Part shown: positions 15,477-23,972 of the stretch, piece by piece
How the letters are laid out: the number at the start of each line of letters is the position of its first letter
Position numbering within the stretch: the stretch's first letter is position 1
From: VRUE01 sp963704545
Lineage (GTDB): Bacteria; Actinomycetota; Thermoleophilia; Solirubrobacterales; 70-9
Direction of reading: 5' to 3'
DNA length: 64,000 bases
Assembly: GCA_963704545.1 (NCBI GenBank)
Contig: OY969915.1
Span: 620,001 to 684,000 of the forward strand
Made by a program: the position numbers and the translations under genes
Notes under the pieces: model-generated
What the model was told of the DNA's origin: nothing
Database searches by the model: none
The model's input: the letters and a program-made list of their open reading frames with translations, nothing else

Positions 15477-16409
15477 TTACGGCTGGCTGTCGAGCTCAAG
15501 ACGTAGTCCCGTCTCACGCTCGGAGACCTCCCAGAGGCGCGCGATTGCGCCGTTCATCCCGACCCGGCGCAGGATCGGCTTGCGCACCGGGGGGCCGCTG
15601 TTGACGAAGAGGGGACCGTAGAACTCGCCGCCCTTCGCGCCGGGGTCGGTCGCCGCCCGCAGTTGCGAGAGCGCCCCGGTTGCCGGGGTCATGCCGACCG
15701 AACGGGCCAGCATCAGGAAGAAGCGCTGGGAGAGGCCGCCGCCGGTCTCCTTCACGCTCACCGCCTGCAGCTCGGTGTTGGAGAGGCCCGGGTGGGCGAT
15801 CAAGCTCGCCGCCGGGGCATCCGCCTCGTCCAGCAGGCGGTGCAGCCCGAGGCCGAAGTGGAAGTTCGCCAGCTTCGCCTGGCCGTAGGCGCGCCACGGC
15901 CGGTAGCGGCCGTGCAGGTGCGGGTTCTCGGGGTCGACGGCGCGGCCCATGTGGTGCGCGGTGCTCGTCACGGTGACGATCCGGGCGGCCTCGGCGCGCA
16001 GCAGGGCCGGCATCAGCAGGGCGGTCAGGGCGAAGTGGCCGAGGTGGTCGACGCCGAACTGCATCTCGAAGCCGTCGGCCGTCTTCTGCTCGGGGATGCC
16101 CATGACCCCGGCGTTGTTGACGAGGACGTCGACCGTCTCGTGCGCGCCGAGGATCTCCGTGGCGGCCTTGCGGACGGACTCCAGCGAGCCCAGGTCGAGC
16201 TCCGTCAGTGTCAGCGAGGCATCCGGCGCTGAGCGGCGGATGTTCTCCATCGCCTCTGCCGCCCGCTGCTGGTTGCGGGCCGCGAGCACGACGCCAGCGC
16301 CGGCTCCGGCCAGGGCGCGAGCGGTCTCCAGCCCGAGTCCGCCGTTGGCTCCGGTGACGACGGCTGTGCGTCCGGACAGGTCGGGGATGTCCGCGACACC
16401 CCAGCTCAC
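15477..16409 (-). CDS. SDR-family oxidoreductase (retinol-dehydrogenase/protochlorophyllide-reductase-like)
   Basis: 310 residues. Full classical signature: TGANGGLGLETARAL cofactor loop, DVLVNNAGVMG, VTVTSTAHHMG with the catalytic Ser, and AYGQAKLANFHF giving the YxxxK pair. The long C-terminal part (PGAKGGEFYGPLFVNSGPP) matches the group annotated as light-dependent protochlorophyllide reductase-like or retinol dehydrogenase-like SDRs. Substrate unknown. Confidence 0.9.
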   Translation of the reverse strand: MSWGVADIPDLSGRTAVVTGANGGLGLETARALAGAGAGVVLAARNQQRAAEAMENIRRSAPDASLTLTELDLGSLESVRKAATEILGAHETVDVLVNNAGVMGIPEQKTADGFEMQFGVDHLGHFALTALLMPALLRAEAARIVTVTSTAHHMGRAVDPENPHLHGRYRPWRAYGQAKLANFHFGLGLHRLLDEADAPAASLIAHPGLSNTELQAVSVKETGGGLSQRFFLMLARSVGMTPATGALSQLRAATDPGAKGGEFYGPLFVNSGPPVRKPILRRVGMNGAIARLWEVSERETGLRLELDSQP

Positions 16410-16437
16410 GAGACCCCGAGTCCTCTGTTCGCCACGC

Positions 16438-16800
16438 TCATTGCGGCAGGAGGCTATCGGCGGAGTCCCGCGCGCAGAGCCAGGCGAACAGCCCGACCGC
16501 GACGAGCGCGCCCAGCCAGTGCAGCCCGACGAGCACCGCGAGGCCGCTGGCGATCCCCGCCAGCAGGGCCCGCACGAGTGTCGGCGCCGGCTCCAGCCCG
16601 ACGACCCGGGCCGTGACCCAGGCGCAGCCGAACCAGGCGGCGGGCCCGGCGATCCAGCCCCAGTCCTCGAAGAAGCCGTGCGAGAAGACAGCCGCCAGCA
16701 GCAGCGAGACCACGACGACAGCCGCCAGCTGCACCACTCCCACCCGCCAGAAGACCTCGAATCTCACGCGCGGATTCTCCCATCCCGCCAGCCGCGCCAC
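16438..16800 (-). CDS. small four-helix membrane protein
   Basis: 120 residues from GTG 16800, or about 109 from GTG 16767 (VRFEVFWRVG). Three or four hydrophobic segments: VVQLAAVVVVSLLLAAVF, WIAGPAAWFGCAWVTARVV, LVRALLAGIASGLAVLVGL, LGALVAVGLFAWLCA. No named family recognised. It lies upstream of, and in the same direction as, the SDR gene (28-base gap), so the two may be co-transcribed. Confidence 0.6.
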   Translation of the reverse strand: MARLAGWENPRVRFEVFWRVGVVQLAAVVVVSLLLAAVFSHGFFEDWGWIAGPAAWFGCAWVTARVVGLEPAPTLVRALLAGIASGLAVLVGLHWLGALVAVGLFAWLCARDSADSLLPQ

Positions 16801-16836
16801 CGCCCGGCCCCGCGTGTTTCATAATCGACGACGCCT

Positions 16837-16909
16837 GGGCGGTTAGCTCAGTTGGGAGAGCGCCTGCCTTACAAGCAGGAGGTCACTGGTTCGAGCCCAG
16901 TACCGCCCA
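16837..16909 (+). tRNA. tRNA-Val (TAC)
   Basis: A 73-base cloverleaf: acceptor arms GGGCGGT and ACCGCCC, D arm GCTC...GAGC, anticodon stem CCTGC/GCAGG with loop CTTACAA (anticodon TAC, valine), T arm ACTGG-TTCGAGC-CCAGT. CCA is not encoded; the discriminator is A. Confidence 0.96.
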
Positions 16910-16956
16910 TCGCCGCGCCGTACGATCCTGGCATCGCTGTTTCGGATCAGAGCGCG

Positions 16957-17643
16957 GTGTCGGTCCCGGGCCGTTTCAACGGGCCGCTGGCCAGTGGCAA
17001 CGGGGGATACAGCGCCGGAGTGTTCGCGGCCTTGATCGACGGTCCGGCCGCGGTGAGCCTGCGCAGCCCGGTGCCGCTCGATCGCGAGTTGGCGGTCGAG
17101 CGGGAGGGGGACGGGTTGCGAGTGGCCGACGGCGAGACGCTCGTCGCGACCGTGGAGTCCGCGGCGGAGCTGGACCTGGACGTGCCCGAGCCCGTCTCGG
17201 TCGAAGAGGCGCGAGCGGCCGCCGCCCACTACCGCGGTCTTGCCGACGGCGAGTTCTGCCGCTGCTTCGTCTGCGGTCGGGCGCGCGAGGACTCACTCGG
17301 CGTCTTCGCCGGTGCGGTCGCGGGGCGCGACGTCGTCGCCACCCCCTGGACGCCCCCGCCCTGGACGGCCGACGCGACCGGCCGGGTCACGCCCGAGATC
17401 GTCAGCGCGGTCCTCGACTGCCCCACCTACTTCGCCCTCTACATTCACGGCGACCTGCGCACCAGCTTTCTCGCCCGCTTCCAGGCGCGCATCGACGCTC
17501 CCGTCCCGGTGGGCGAGGAGCTCGTCGCCATCGCCTGGCCGATCGAGATAGACGGCCGCAAGCTGTACGCCGGCTCTGCGCTACTCGGTGCGTCCGGGGT
17601 TGTTCTTGCAGTAGCTCGTGCGCTGCTCGTCGAGCCGCGCTAG
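16957..17643 (+). CDS. hotdog-fold, thioesterase-like protein
   Basis: 228 residues from GTG 16957. The frame is open back through the tRNA, which cannot be coding, and GTG gives a natural start (VSVPGRFNGPLASGNGGYSA). FNGPLASGNGGYSAG and the second-half pattern (VTPEIVSAVLDCPTYFA) resemble double-hotdog acyl-CoA thioesterase-like proteins. A CFVCGR pair in the middle (residues about 105-115) is conserved in a subgroup whose function is unknown to me. A weak hairpin follows the stop. Confidence 0.7.
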   Translation: MSVPGRFNGPLASGNGGYSAGVFAALIDGPAAVSLRSPVPLDRELAVEREGDGLRVADGETLVATVESAAELDLDVPEPVSVEEARAAAAHYRGLADGEFCRCFVCGRAREDSLGVFAGAVAGRDVVATPWTPPPWTADATGRVTPEIVSAVLDCPTYFALYIHGDLRTSFLARFQARIDAPVPVGEELVAIAWPIEIDGRKLYAGSALLGASGVVLAVARALLVEPR

Positions 17644-17651
17644 TCGGATCG

Positions 17652-17674
17652 AGGGCCGGAACGCCCTTGGCCCT
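17652..17674 (+). terminator. weak hairpin after the hotdog-like gene
   Basis: AGGGCC at 17652-17657 pairs with GGCCCT at 17669-17674, eight bases after the stop and ahead of the secreted-protein cluster. Only six pairs and no T-run, so this is a tentative call. Confidence 0.35.
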
Positions 17675-17736
17675 TAACATGGACTCACAAGGTCCTCGTT
17701 ATCTTGGGACCAGGGCAAGGGAGAGGAGAGGCAGGA

Positions 17737-18513
17737 ATGCGCAGGAAGATCGTTCTAGGGGTGGTGCTTGGCGCGCTCGTCGCGGCAGCGGTGGCAAGCG
17801 CGAGCACGTTCACCGCACATGTGCGGCTCGGCGACCTGGTGCTCGACGCGCAGGGCGGGTTCGAGCCGAACGCGCTGCCGAAATTCGAGAACGCTCCGAT
17901 CATCACCCACGGTGGCGGCAAGCTCTCCACGGTCTCCGGCGAAATCCCGCCGATCCTTGACAACTTCGTCCTCGAATTCGACAAACACGGCGCCGTCGAC
18001 ACCACGGGAATCCCGGTCTGCACGCGAGGAAAACTCGTCGCCACCGACGTCCCTGCCGCGCGCCGCGCCTGCGGAGACGCAATTGTCGGCAAGGGCTTCG
18101 GCAAGGCCGTGGTCAAGTTCCCCGAACAGGCGCCGATCAACGTCGGCTCGCCGATCACGCTCTTCAACGGGCCGAAGAAGGGCGGCGATGACACGATCAT
18201 CGCCCACGCCCATCTCGATTACCCGGGGCCGGCGACGTTCATCGTCCCGGTCGTCATCGAAAAGATCAACAACGGGGTCTTCGGCTACCGGGTCAACGTG
18301 AAAATCCCGAAAATCGCCGGCGGTTACGGCCACCCGCTCTCCGGCTCGGCGACGGTTGGTCGCAAATGGACCTACAAAGGCAAGAAGCACAGCTACATCA
18401 GCGCTCGCTGCGAAACCGGCCGCTTCCAGGTCAAGGGCCAGTTCACTTTCAAAGACGCCGACAACACCACGCTCACGGCGAACTTCGTCCTTCCCTGCAA
18501 AGTCCGCAAATAG
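17737..18513 (+). CDS. secreted protein of a tandem paralogous family, member 1
   Basis: 258 residues from ATG 17737, behind a GGAGAGG ribosome-binding site. A signal peptide (RRKIVLGVVLGALVAAAVASA) precedes a beta-rich domain beginning VRLGDLVLDAQGGFEP. Segments shared with the next two genes: GGGKLSTVSGE, PVCTRGKL, RRACGDAIVGKGFG, FPEQ, ITLFNGPKKGG, KINNGVFGYR, KWTYKGKKHSY and a C-terminal PCKVRK. Four cysteines are conserved in all three, consistent with two disulphides outside the membrane. No enzyme motif is seen. It is not a family I can name. Confidence 0.82.
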   Translation: MRRKIVLGVVLGALVAAAVASASTFTAHVRLGDLVLDAQGGFEPNALPKFENAPIITHGGGKLSTVSGEIPPILDNFVLEFDKHGAVDTTGIPVCTRGKLVATDVPAARRACGDAIVGKGFGKAVVKFPEQAPINVGSPITLFNGPKKGGDDTIIAHAHLDYPGPATFIVPVVIEKINNGVFGYRVNVKIPKIAGGYGHPLSGSATVGRKWTYKGKKHSYISARCETGRFQVKGQFTFKDADNTTLTANFVLPCKVRK

Positions 18514-18531
18514 AGGAGCCCCATCAGCGTC

Positions 18532-19329
18532 GTGCAGAGATTCCGCGCTCGTAAGAAGCTGACCGCCCTGGCCGTCCTGGCGCTGGCAGCGCTGGCTTTC
18601 GCCGCCACGGCGGGGGCTGTCAAGAAGGTCGAAAAAGTCGAACTTCGCCTGGGCGACCTCGTGATAGTCGGCAAGGGCGGTTTCAGGCCCGAAACCCTGC
18701 CGAAGGACCGCTTCGCCCCGATCGAACTCTACGGCGGCGGCAAGCTCTCGACGGTGTCGGGTGAGCTTCCCCCGATCCTCAACGAGATCACCTTCGAATT
18801 CGACAAGAACGGCCTGGTCGACACCACCGGGCTTCCCGCCTGCTCGAGGGGCAAGCTCGTCGCCACCGACGTCCCCACCGCTCGGCGTGCCTGCGGAGAC
18901 ACGATCGTCGGCAAGGGCTTCGGCACGGCGATCGTCGCGCTTCCCGAACAGAAACCGATCCCGGCGAGCACCGGCATCACCCTCTTCAACGGCCCCAGGA
19001 AGGGCGGCAACAACACGGTGTTCGTGCACGCGCACCTGGACGTGCCCGCCCCTTCGACGGTCCTCTTCCAGGTCGTCATCGAAAAAATCAACAACGGCCC
19101 CTATGGCTACCGCGCCGAAGCGAACATTCCGAAACTCGTCAACGGCTTCGGGCACCCGATCTCCGGACGTATCGCGATCAACCGCAAATGGACCTACAAA
19201 GGAAAGAAGCACAGCTACGCCAACGCCCGCTGCGCGAAAGGCCGCCTGCAGGCCAAGGGCCGGTTTGGGTTTGAGGACGGCACGCTGCTCAGCGGTACGT
19301 TCGTGAGGCCGTGCAAGGTGCTCAAGTAG
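18532..19329 (+). CDS. secreted protein of a tandem paralogous family, member 2
   Basis: 265 residues from GTG 18532, 18 bases after member 1. Signal peptide LTALAVLALAALAFAATAGA. Same domain as its neighbours: LRLGDLVIVGKGGF, GGGKLSTVSGELPPIL, EFDKNGLVDTTGLPAC, IVGKGFGTAIVALPEQ, ITLFNGPRKGGNNT, VIEKINNGPYGYR, KWTYKGKKHSY and the ending RPCKVLK. The close spacing and common direction suggest one transcript for the three genes. Confidence 0.82.
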   Translation: MQRFRARKKLTALAVLALAALAFAATAGAVKKVEKVELRLGDLVIVGKGGFRPETLPKDRFAPIELYGGGKLSTVSGELPPILNEITFEFDKNGLVDTTGLPACSRGKLVATDVPTARRACGDTIVGKGFGTAIVALPEQKPIPASTGITLFNGPRKGGNNTVFVHAHLDVPAPSTVLFQVVIEKINNGPYGYRAEANIPKLVNGFGHPISGRIAINRKWTYKGKKHSYANARCAKGRLQAKGRFGFEDGTLLSGTFVRPCKVLK

Positions 19330-19342
19330 GGGTGGATCGAGA

Positions 19343-20140
19343 GTGTCGGCCCTGCTGAACGCACGCAGCGCCAAGACGTGGCTCCTGGCGTTGGTTGCGG
19401 TGGGCGTGGCCCTGTTCGCGCTGGCGGCAACCGCCGACGCGATCAAGGTTCATCTGCGCCTGGGCGACCTCTTGATCACCGGCGAAGGCGGCGTCACGCC
19501 GACCCGGCTGCCGAAGGACCAGGACGCGCCGATCACGATCTACGGCGGTGGGACGATCAGCACCGTCTCGGGCGCCTACCCGCCGGTGATCCAAGACATC
19601 AACTTCGAATTCGACAAGCACGGCTCCGTGGTCACCACCGGCCTCCCGGTCTGCACCGCCTCCAGGCTCCAGACCACCACCGTCGCCGTTGCCCGCAAGA
19701 ACTGCCCGGGCGCGATCGTCGGCAAGGGCTTCGGCCGTGGCGTCGTCGTCTTCCCCGAACAGCCGGCGATCCCGGTCTCCTCGCCGATCACCCTCTTCAA
19801 CGGCCCGAAGAAGGGCGGCAACAACACCGTGTTCGCCCACTTCTACACAACCGTCCCGGCCCCGGTCGCGTTCGTCATCCCGATCGTGATCCAGAAGATC
19901 AGCAAAGGCGTCTACGGCTACCGGACCGAGGCGCGGATCCCGCCGATCGCCGGCGGCAACGGCATCCCCCTCTCGGGTCACCTGACGATCGGCAAAAAGT
20001 GGACCTACAAGGGCAAGCGCTACAGCTACGTCAACGCGCGCTGCGCGACCGGTCGCCTGCAGGCTCGCGGTGAGTTCGCCTTCAGGGACGGCACCGAACT
20101 CAGGGGAACGTTCTTCCAGCCCTGTCAGGTCAGGCGCTGA
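19343..20140 (+). CDS. secreted protein of a tandem paralogous family, member 3
   Basis: 265 residues from GTG 19343, 13 bases after member 2. Signal peptide WLLALVAVGVALFALAATADA. It keeps the family landmarks (LRLGDLLITGEGG, GGGTISTVSGAYPPVI, EFDKHGSVVTTGLPVC, IVGKGFGRGVVVFPEQ, ITLFNGPKKGGNNT, KKWTYKGKRYSY, QPCQVRR) but is the most diverged of the three. Its stop overlaps the end of the convergent MpaB-like gene by 11 bases. Confidence 0.82.
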   Translation: MSALLNARSAKTWLLALVAVGVALFALAATADAIKVHLRLGDLLITGEGGVTPTRLPKDQDAPITIYGGGTISTVSGAYPPVIQDINFEFDKHGSVVTTGLPVCTASRLQTTTVAVARKNCPGAIVGKGFGRGVVVFPEQPAIPVSSPITLFNGPKKGGNNTVFAHFYTTVPAPVAFVIPIVIQKISKGVYGYRTEARIPPIAGGNGIPLSGHLTIGKKWTYKGKRYSYVNARCATGRLQARGEFAFRDGTELRGTFFQPCQVRR

Positions 20141-21020
20141 CGCGGAGCTGCGGCGTGCGGGTGCCGCCGCGTTGCTGCTCTCTTTTGGTGACCAGATCGA
20201 AGAAGACGTCGTTGCGGCCCCGGCGCACCGGGCGGGGGAAGAATCGCCGCGCCTGGCGGTGCCCCGCCGTCATCGCCCGGTAGGCGGTCTCGTGGCCGCG
20301 GCTCCAGCGGATGCCGAAGATTTCCCGCACGCGTGGCGGCAGGGTGCCCTTGATGATGTGGTTCTGGGCGAAGAGGTTGCCGCGGGCGGGGGTCGGCACC
20401 GGCTGCTCGAAGGCGACGAGCGGCGCCATCTCGAGGCCGTGCTCGGTTGCCTGCAGGTCCGGCGAGGACATCCGCGACTCCCACCAGGCGCTGAACTCGC
20501 GGTAGCTGCCGGGGACGTCGCCGCGTGGCAGGCCGAAGAGCTCGCCGAAGCGCACGTAGTCCTGCCAAAGGTCCTCGCGCTCGGCGTCGGTGAGCGGCCG
20601 AACCATCGCCTCGTACATCGCCCGGCCGGAGTCGGCGATCACGGCCAGGGTCCAGAGCATCAGCTCGGGGTCGAAGGCGGAGTAGGCGGTGCCGGCGGGG
20701 TGCGTTCCCGCGGCCTCGGGCAGGGTTCCCTTGACCCGTTGGTGCAGGCGGTCGACCACGGCGAGGGCCTTGTCGGCTTCCTCGCGGGTGCCGAGCAGGA
20801 TCGTCTCCTGGATCTTCGCCGTGCGGGCCAGGCGCTGGAAGGGGCGGTCGCCGGCGGCGGTGCTCAGCATCGTGCCGGTGTAGGTGAGCGGCTCCAGGGC
20901 GCCGATCAGGAGCGCCCGCTGCCCGTAGAGCAGGCCGACGGCGCGCTCGCCGTGAACCCGCCGTGCCATCGAGCGGCCGGGGGGGAAGTAGTAGAGGGAG
21001 TCTTGGTCGCGGTACGCCAT
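20130..21020 (-). CDS. oxygenase MpaB family protein (DUF2236)
   Basis: 296 residues. DUF2236/MpaB pattern: SMARRVHGERAVGLLYGQRA at the start, then RLARTAKIQETILLGTREEA, HQRVKGTLP, the WTLAVIADSGR region and YVRFGELFGLPRGDVPG. The family's R-x-x-x-D and conserved His (RVHG, LHQRVKG) are present; family members include latex-clearing protein and mycophenolic-acid-type oxygenases that bind heme b. The substrate is unknown. It follows ftsH in the same direction with a 15-base gap. Confidence 0.87.
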   Translation of the reverse strand: MAYRDQDSLYYFPPGRSMARRVHGERAVGLLYGQRALLIGALEPLTYTGTMLSTAAGDRPFQRLARTAKIQETILLGTREEADKALAVVDRLHQRVKGTLPEAAGTHPAGTAYSAFDPELMLWTLAVIADSGRAMYEAMVRPLTDAEREDLWQDYVRFGELFGLPRGDVPGSYREFSAWWESRMSSPDLQATEHGLEMAPLVAFEQPVPTPARGNLFAQNHIIKGTLPPRVREIFGIRWSRGHETAYRAMTAGHRQARRFFPRPVRRGRNDVFFDLVTKREQQRGGTRTPQLRVSA

Positions 21021-21035
21021 GGGTACCGGAGAATT

Positions 21036-22601
21036 CTACTTCGGCTTGGCGGACTCCGAGGCAAGCGCGGCCGCGGCGCGTTCGATCGCGCCCCTGCCGA
21101 TCTCCGCGTCCAGCTCGTGCGCGGCGAAGATGTCGTCGAGGTCCTCACGGGTCAGCGTCTCGCGCTCGAGCGCGTTCGCGGCCAGGTCGTCGAGGCAGCG
21201 GCGGTTGGCGGCGAGCAGGGTCCGGGCGCGCCGGTGCGCGTCGCGAGCAAGCGTCATCGCCGCGACGTCGACGTCGCGGCGGGTCCGGTCCGACATCGCG
21301 TAGTCGCCGGTCGGTAGCGCGATCGGCGGTGCCCCCTCGGCCCCGAGCGCCACGCCCATCCCGAACTCCCCGACCATCTGCTTGCAGACCGCGTGGACCC
21401 GCGCCAGGTCGCCCGAGGCGCCGGAGTAGGAGGTCCCGAAGACCTCCTCCTCGGCTGCGCGCCCGCCGAGCAGCGTGACGATCTCGTTCTGGAGCTCCTC
21501 GCGCGACTCGAGGTAGCTGTCCTCGGCGGGTGAGGAGGCGACGAAGCCGAGCGCCGGGCCGCGGGGGATGATGCTGAGGATCTCCGGCGGGTCGCCGCCG
21601 ACCAGGTGCCGGCAGAGCGCGTGGCCGGCCTCGTGGTAGGCGACGATGCGGCGCTCCTCGGCGCCCAGGCGGCGGGCCTGCTGGGAGCCGACCGACTGGC
21701 GCAGCAGCGCCTCGTCGAGGTCCTCGCGAGCCATCGCCGGGCGCCCTGCGCGCCCGGCGATGATCGCCCCCTCGTTGAGCGCATTTGCGAGCTGGGCCCC
21801 CGTCATCCCAGTCGTCTTGCGGGCGACGTCGCGCAGGTCGAGGTCCGCTCCCAGCGGCTTTCCCTTTGCGTGTGCCCGCAGGATCGCCTCGCGTCCATCG
21901 CGATCAGGCGGTGAGACCAGCACCTGGCGATCGAAGCGACCCGGTCGCAGCAGCGCCCGGTCGAGCTTGTCGACGTGATTGGAGGCGGCGATGACGATAA
22001 CCGTGCCGGGATCGCGCTCGAACCCATCGAGCTCGACCAGCAGCTGGTTGAGAGCTTGCTCCCGCTCGCTCGAACCGCCATCACCGCCTCCTCCACCGCG
22101 CGCTCCTCCCACGGCGTCGAGCTCGTCGATGAAGATCACCGCACGGCCCGACTTGCGCGCTTCCTTGAACAGCCGCCGGATCCTGGCGGCACCCCTCCCC
22201 ACAAACATCTCGACGAAGCTCGATCCAGAGGCGGCGAAGAAGTCCACGCCCGCCTGCGCGGCCACTGCCCGCGCCAGCATCGTCTTACCGGTCCCCGGGG
22301 GACCGAAGAGCAGAACCCCGCGCGGCGGCTGGGCACCGAGCGCGGCGAAGCGCTCCGGGTCGCGCAGCCACTCGGCGACGTCCATCAGCTCGTCCTTGGC
22401 GGCATCGACCCCCTGAACCTCATCCCAGAGCACAGGCTCGGTCTTGCTCGCCTTCACCGTCTCCGGCTTGGTCGAGCCGACCGTGCTGCGCATCAGCCTC
22501 AGGAAGACGAGCAGCAGGCAGGCCATGAAGAAGACCCCGAAGACTGGATACCAGTCGAAGAAGAATTCCTGAATGCCGGTTGCTGTGATCGCCTGGGTCA
22601 A
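21036..22601 (-). CDS. ftsH: FtsH-type ATP-dependent zinc metalloprotease, short single-membrane-segment form
   Basis: About 521 residues from TTG 22601; the frame is open to ATG 22685, but that extension (MRLEYGPFTSTLP) looks non-family. One N-terminal membrane segment (VFGVFFMACLLLVFLRLM), then the AAA module: FGPPGTGKT Walker A, VIFIDELDAVGG Walker B, RPGRFDRQV second region of homology, followed by the protease with HEAGHAL and the third metal ligand in SGASGDLARV. The usual periplasmic domain between two membrane helices is absent. Most actinobacterial FtsH are over 650 residues. Confidence 0.87.
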   Translation of the reverse strand: MTQAITATGIQEFFFDWYPVFGVFFMACLLLVFLRLMRSTVGSTKPETVKASKTEPVLWDEVQGVDAAKDELMDVAEWLRDPERFAALGAQPPRGVLLFGPPGTGKTMLARAVAAQAGVDFFAASGSSFVEMFVGRGAARIRRLFKEARKSGRAVIFIDELDAVGGARGGGGGDGGSSEREQALNQLLVELDGFERDPGTVIVIAASNHVDKLDRALLRPGRFDRQVLVSPPDRDGREAILRAHAKGKPLGADLDLRDVARKTTGMTGAQLANALNEGAIIAGRAGRPAMAREDLDEALLRQSVGSQQARRLGAEERRIVAYHEAGHALCRHLVGGDPPEILSIIPRGPALGFVASSPAEDSYLESREELQNEIVTLLGGRAAEEEVFGTSYSGASGDLARVHAVCKQMVGEFGMGVALGAEGAPPIALPTGDYAMSDRTRRDVDVAAMTLARDAHRRARTLLAANRRCLDDLAANALERETLTREDLDDIFAAHELDAEIGRGAIERAAAALASESAKPK

Positions 22602-22748
22602 GTGCGTGTTTCCGTCGTCGTGCGAGCTTCGCCGTCGAAGCGAGGAGGGCAGTGTGCTGGTAAACGGCCCGTACTCCAATCGCACATGCGTCCAGAACCG
22701 CCTGGGATGGCTAAAGGTCCTGGATATCGGGCGGAAAGTTGCGCCTTC

Positions 22749-23495
22749 TCAGGCGCGCTCGACCTGCGAGCCGCCGACGATCGCCTCGGTGCCGTCGTCG
22801 CCGAAGACGATCCAGGCCTTGTTGCCGCCGTCGTAGTCGGGCGCCCACAGCTTCAGCGTCGCCGGGCGCCCCCAGACCGTCACCTGCTCCTCGCCGGTCT
22901 CGGCCTCGCCGCGCCAGATCCGCACGAACGGGTTGCCGTCGCGCTCGGCGCCGATCGTCGTCGGCTCGCGGTGGCCGGGGTGGACGACGGTCTCCGGTGG
23001 CAGCTCCATCAGCCGCATCACCGAGTCGCGCAGGTCGGCGAAGCCGCTGGCGCCCGGCGCCATCGTGCCGCCGACCGTGCCCTTGAAGAGGACGTCGGCG
23101 GTGAAGAGGTCGGTGCCGTTGACGAGGAAGGCGACGTGGCCGGCCGCGTGGCCGGGGGTGAGGATCGCCTCTATCTCCAGGTCCCCGGTGGCGAGCCTCT
23201 CGCCGTCGGCGATCGTCCGGGAGACGTCAAGGTCCATTTCCGCCGCCGCCTCGGGGTGGGCGACCGTCGGCACGCCGCCGAGTCGCTCGCGCGCCGCGGC
23301 CAGCCCCGCCACGTGGTCGGGGTGAGGATGGGTGACGAGGATGTGGGTGATCTCGATCCCGTCGCTCTCGGCCTGCTCGAGCAGCGGCCCGAGATCGTCG
23401 TTGCCGTCGATCAGCACCCCCGTGCCGCCGGCATCGTCGGCGACGAGGTAGGCGTTGGACAGCCACTGCGGGTTCTCGGTTCTCTCGACGATCAT
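22749..23495 (-). CDS. metallo-beta-lactamase-fold hydrolase
   Basis: 248 residues. The metal motif THPHPDHVAG (HxHxDH) lies near residue 57, with downstream ligands in LTPGHAAGHV and in HPGHREPT. LIDGNDDLGPLLEQ, before the metal motif, matches glyoxalase-II-like and quorum-lactonase-like members. LFTADVLFKGTVGG is typical of the glyoxalase II type. Substrate unknown; a hydroxyacylglutathione hydrolase-type activity is possible, though actinobacteria often lack glutathione. Confidence 0.88.
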   Translation of the reverse strand: MIVERTENPQWLSNAYLVADDAGGTGVLIDGNDDLGPLLEQAESDGIEITHILVTHPHPDHVAGLAAARERLGGVPTVAHPEAAAEMDLDVSRTIADGERLATGDLEIEAILTPGHAAGHVAFLVNGTDLFTADVLFKGTVGGTMAPGASGFADLRDSVMRLMELPPETVVHPGHREPTTIGAERDGNPFVRIWRGEAETGEEQVTVWGRPATLKLWAPDYDGGNKAWIVFGDDGTEAIVGGSQVERA

Positions 23496-23636
23496 GCGGG
23501 GAAGTATTGCGGTCCCGCCCCCCGGACAGCGACACTCAGATACAGGCGGGCGAGATCAGGTACATCCCCGTCGGCTGGATTTCCCCACCTGCAGCGCCCT
23601 CCCCGTTACGGTGTTCGCAGTTGACGTGAAGCCCAG

Positions 23637-23972
23637 ATGCAACGTGGCTCAGGGTTCCGCCCGTTGCTCCCGGCGACCTTCTTCGCAATGACGCTTACCG
23701 CGTACATGCCCACCGCTGCCTGCGCAGTGCCGGGACGAGCCGGGCAATTGCCCGAGCCGGCGGGCGAGCCGATTTCCTTCGACCGCACCGGGCTCGACGT
23801 CTGTGCCCGGCAGTTCGTCTACGGGGAACGCCCCGTAGCCGGGGCCAAGGTCGGCGCCGCGGCCGCGCGCCGCGGCGCCGGCTGCCTCGTCGTCGGCGCT
23901 GAGCCGCACGCCCCGATCTCGTTCTCGCTTTCCGCCAAGGCCTACGAGACAGATTCGGGCCCCGCTCCGTGA
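23637..23972 (+). CDS. small secreted protein coupled to the metallopeptidase gene
   Basis: 111 residues. A hydrophobic start (LLPATFFAMTLTAYMPTAACA) looks like a signal peptide; residues after it contain FDRTGLDVCARQFVYGERP and end YETDSGPAP. Not recognised as a family. The last codons overlap the start of the metallopeptidase gene by four bases (GTGA at 23969), the arrangement of co-translated genes, and the frame is clean, so it is probably real. ATG 23637 or ATG 23688. Confidence 0.5.
   Translation: MQRGSGFRPLLPATFFAMTLTAYMPTAACAVPGRAGQLPEPAGEPISFDRTGLDVCARQFVYGERPVAGAKVGAAAARRGAGCLVVGAEPHAPISFSLSAKAYETDSGPAP

Noticed and set aside
16852..16956. Upstream extension of the hotdog-like gene
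   Set aside because: It would translate through the tRNA-Val; GTG 16957 gives a sensible start.
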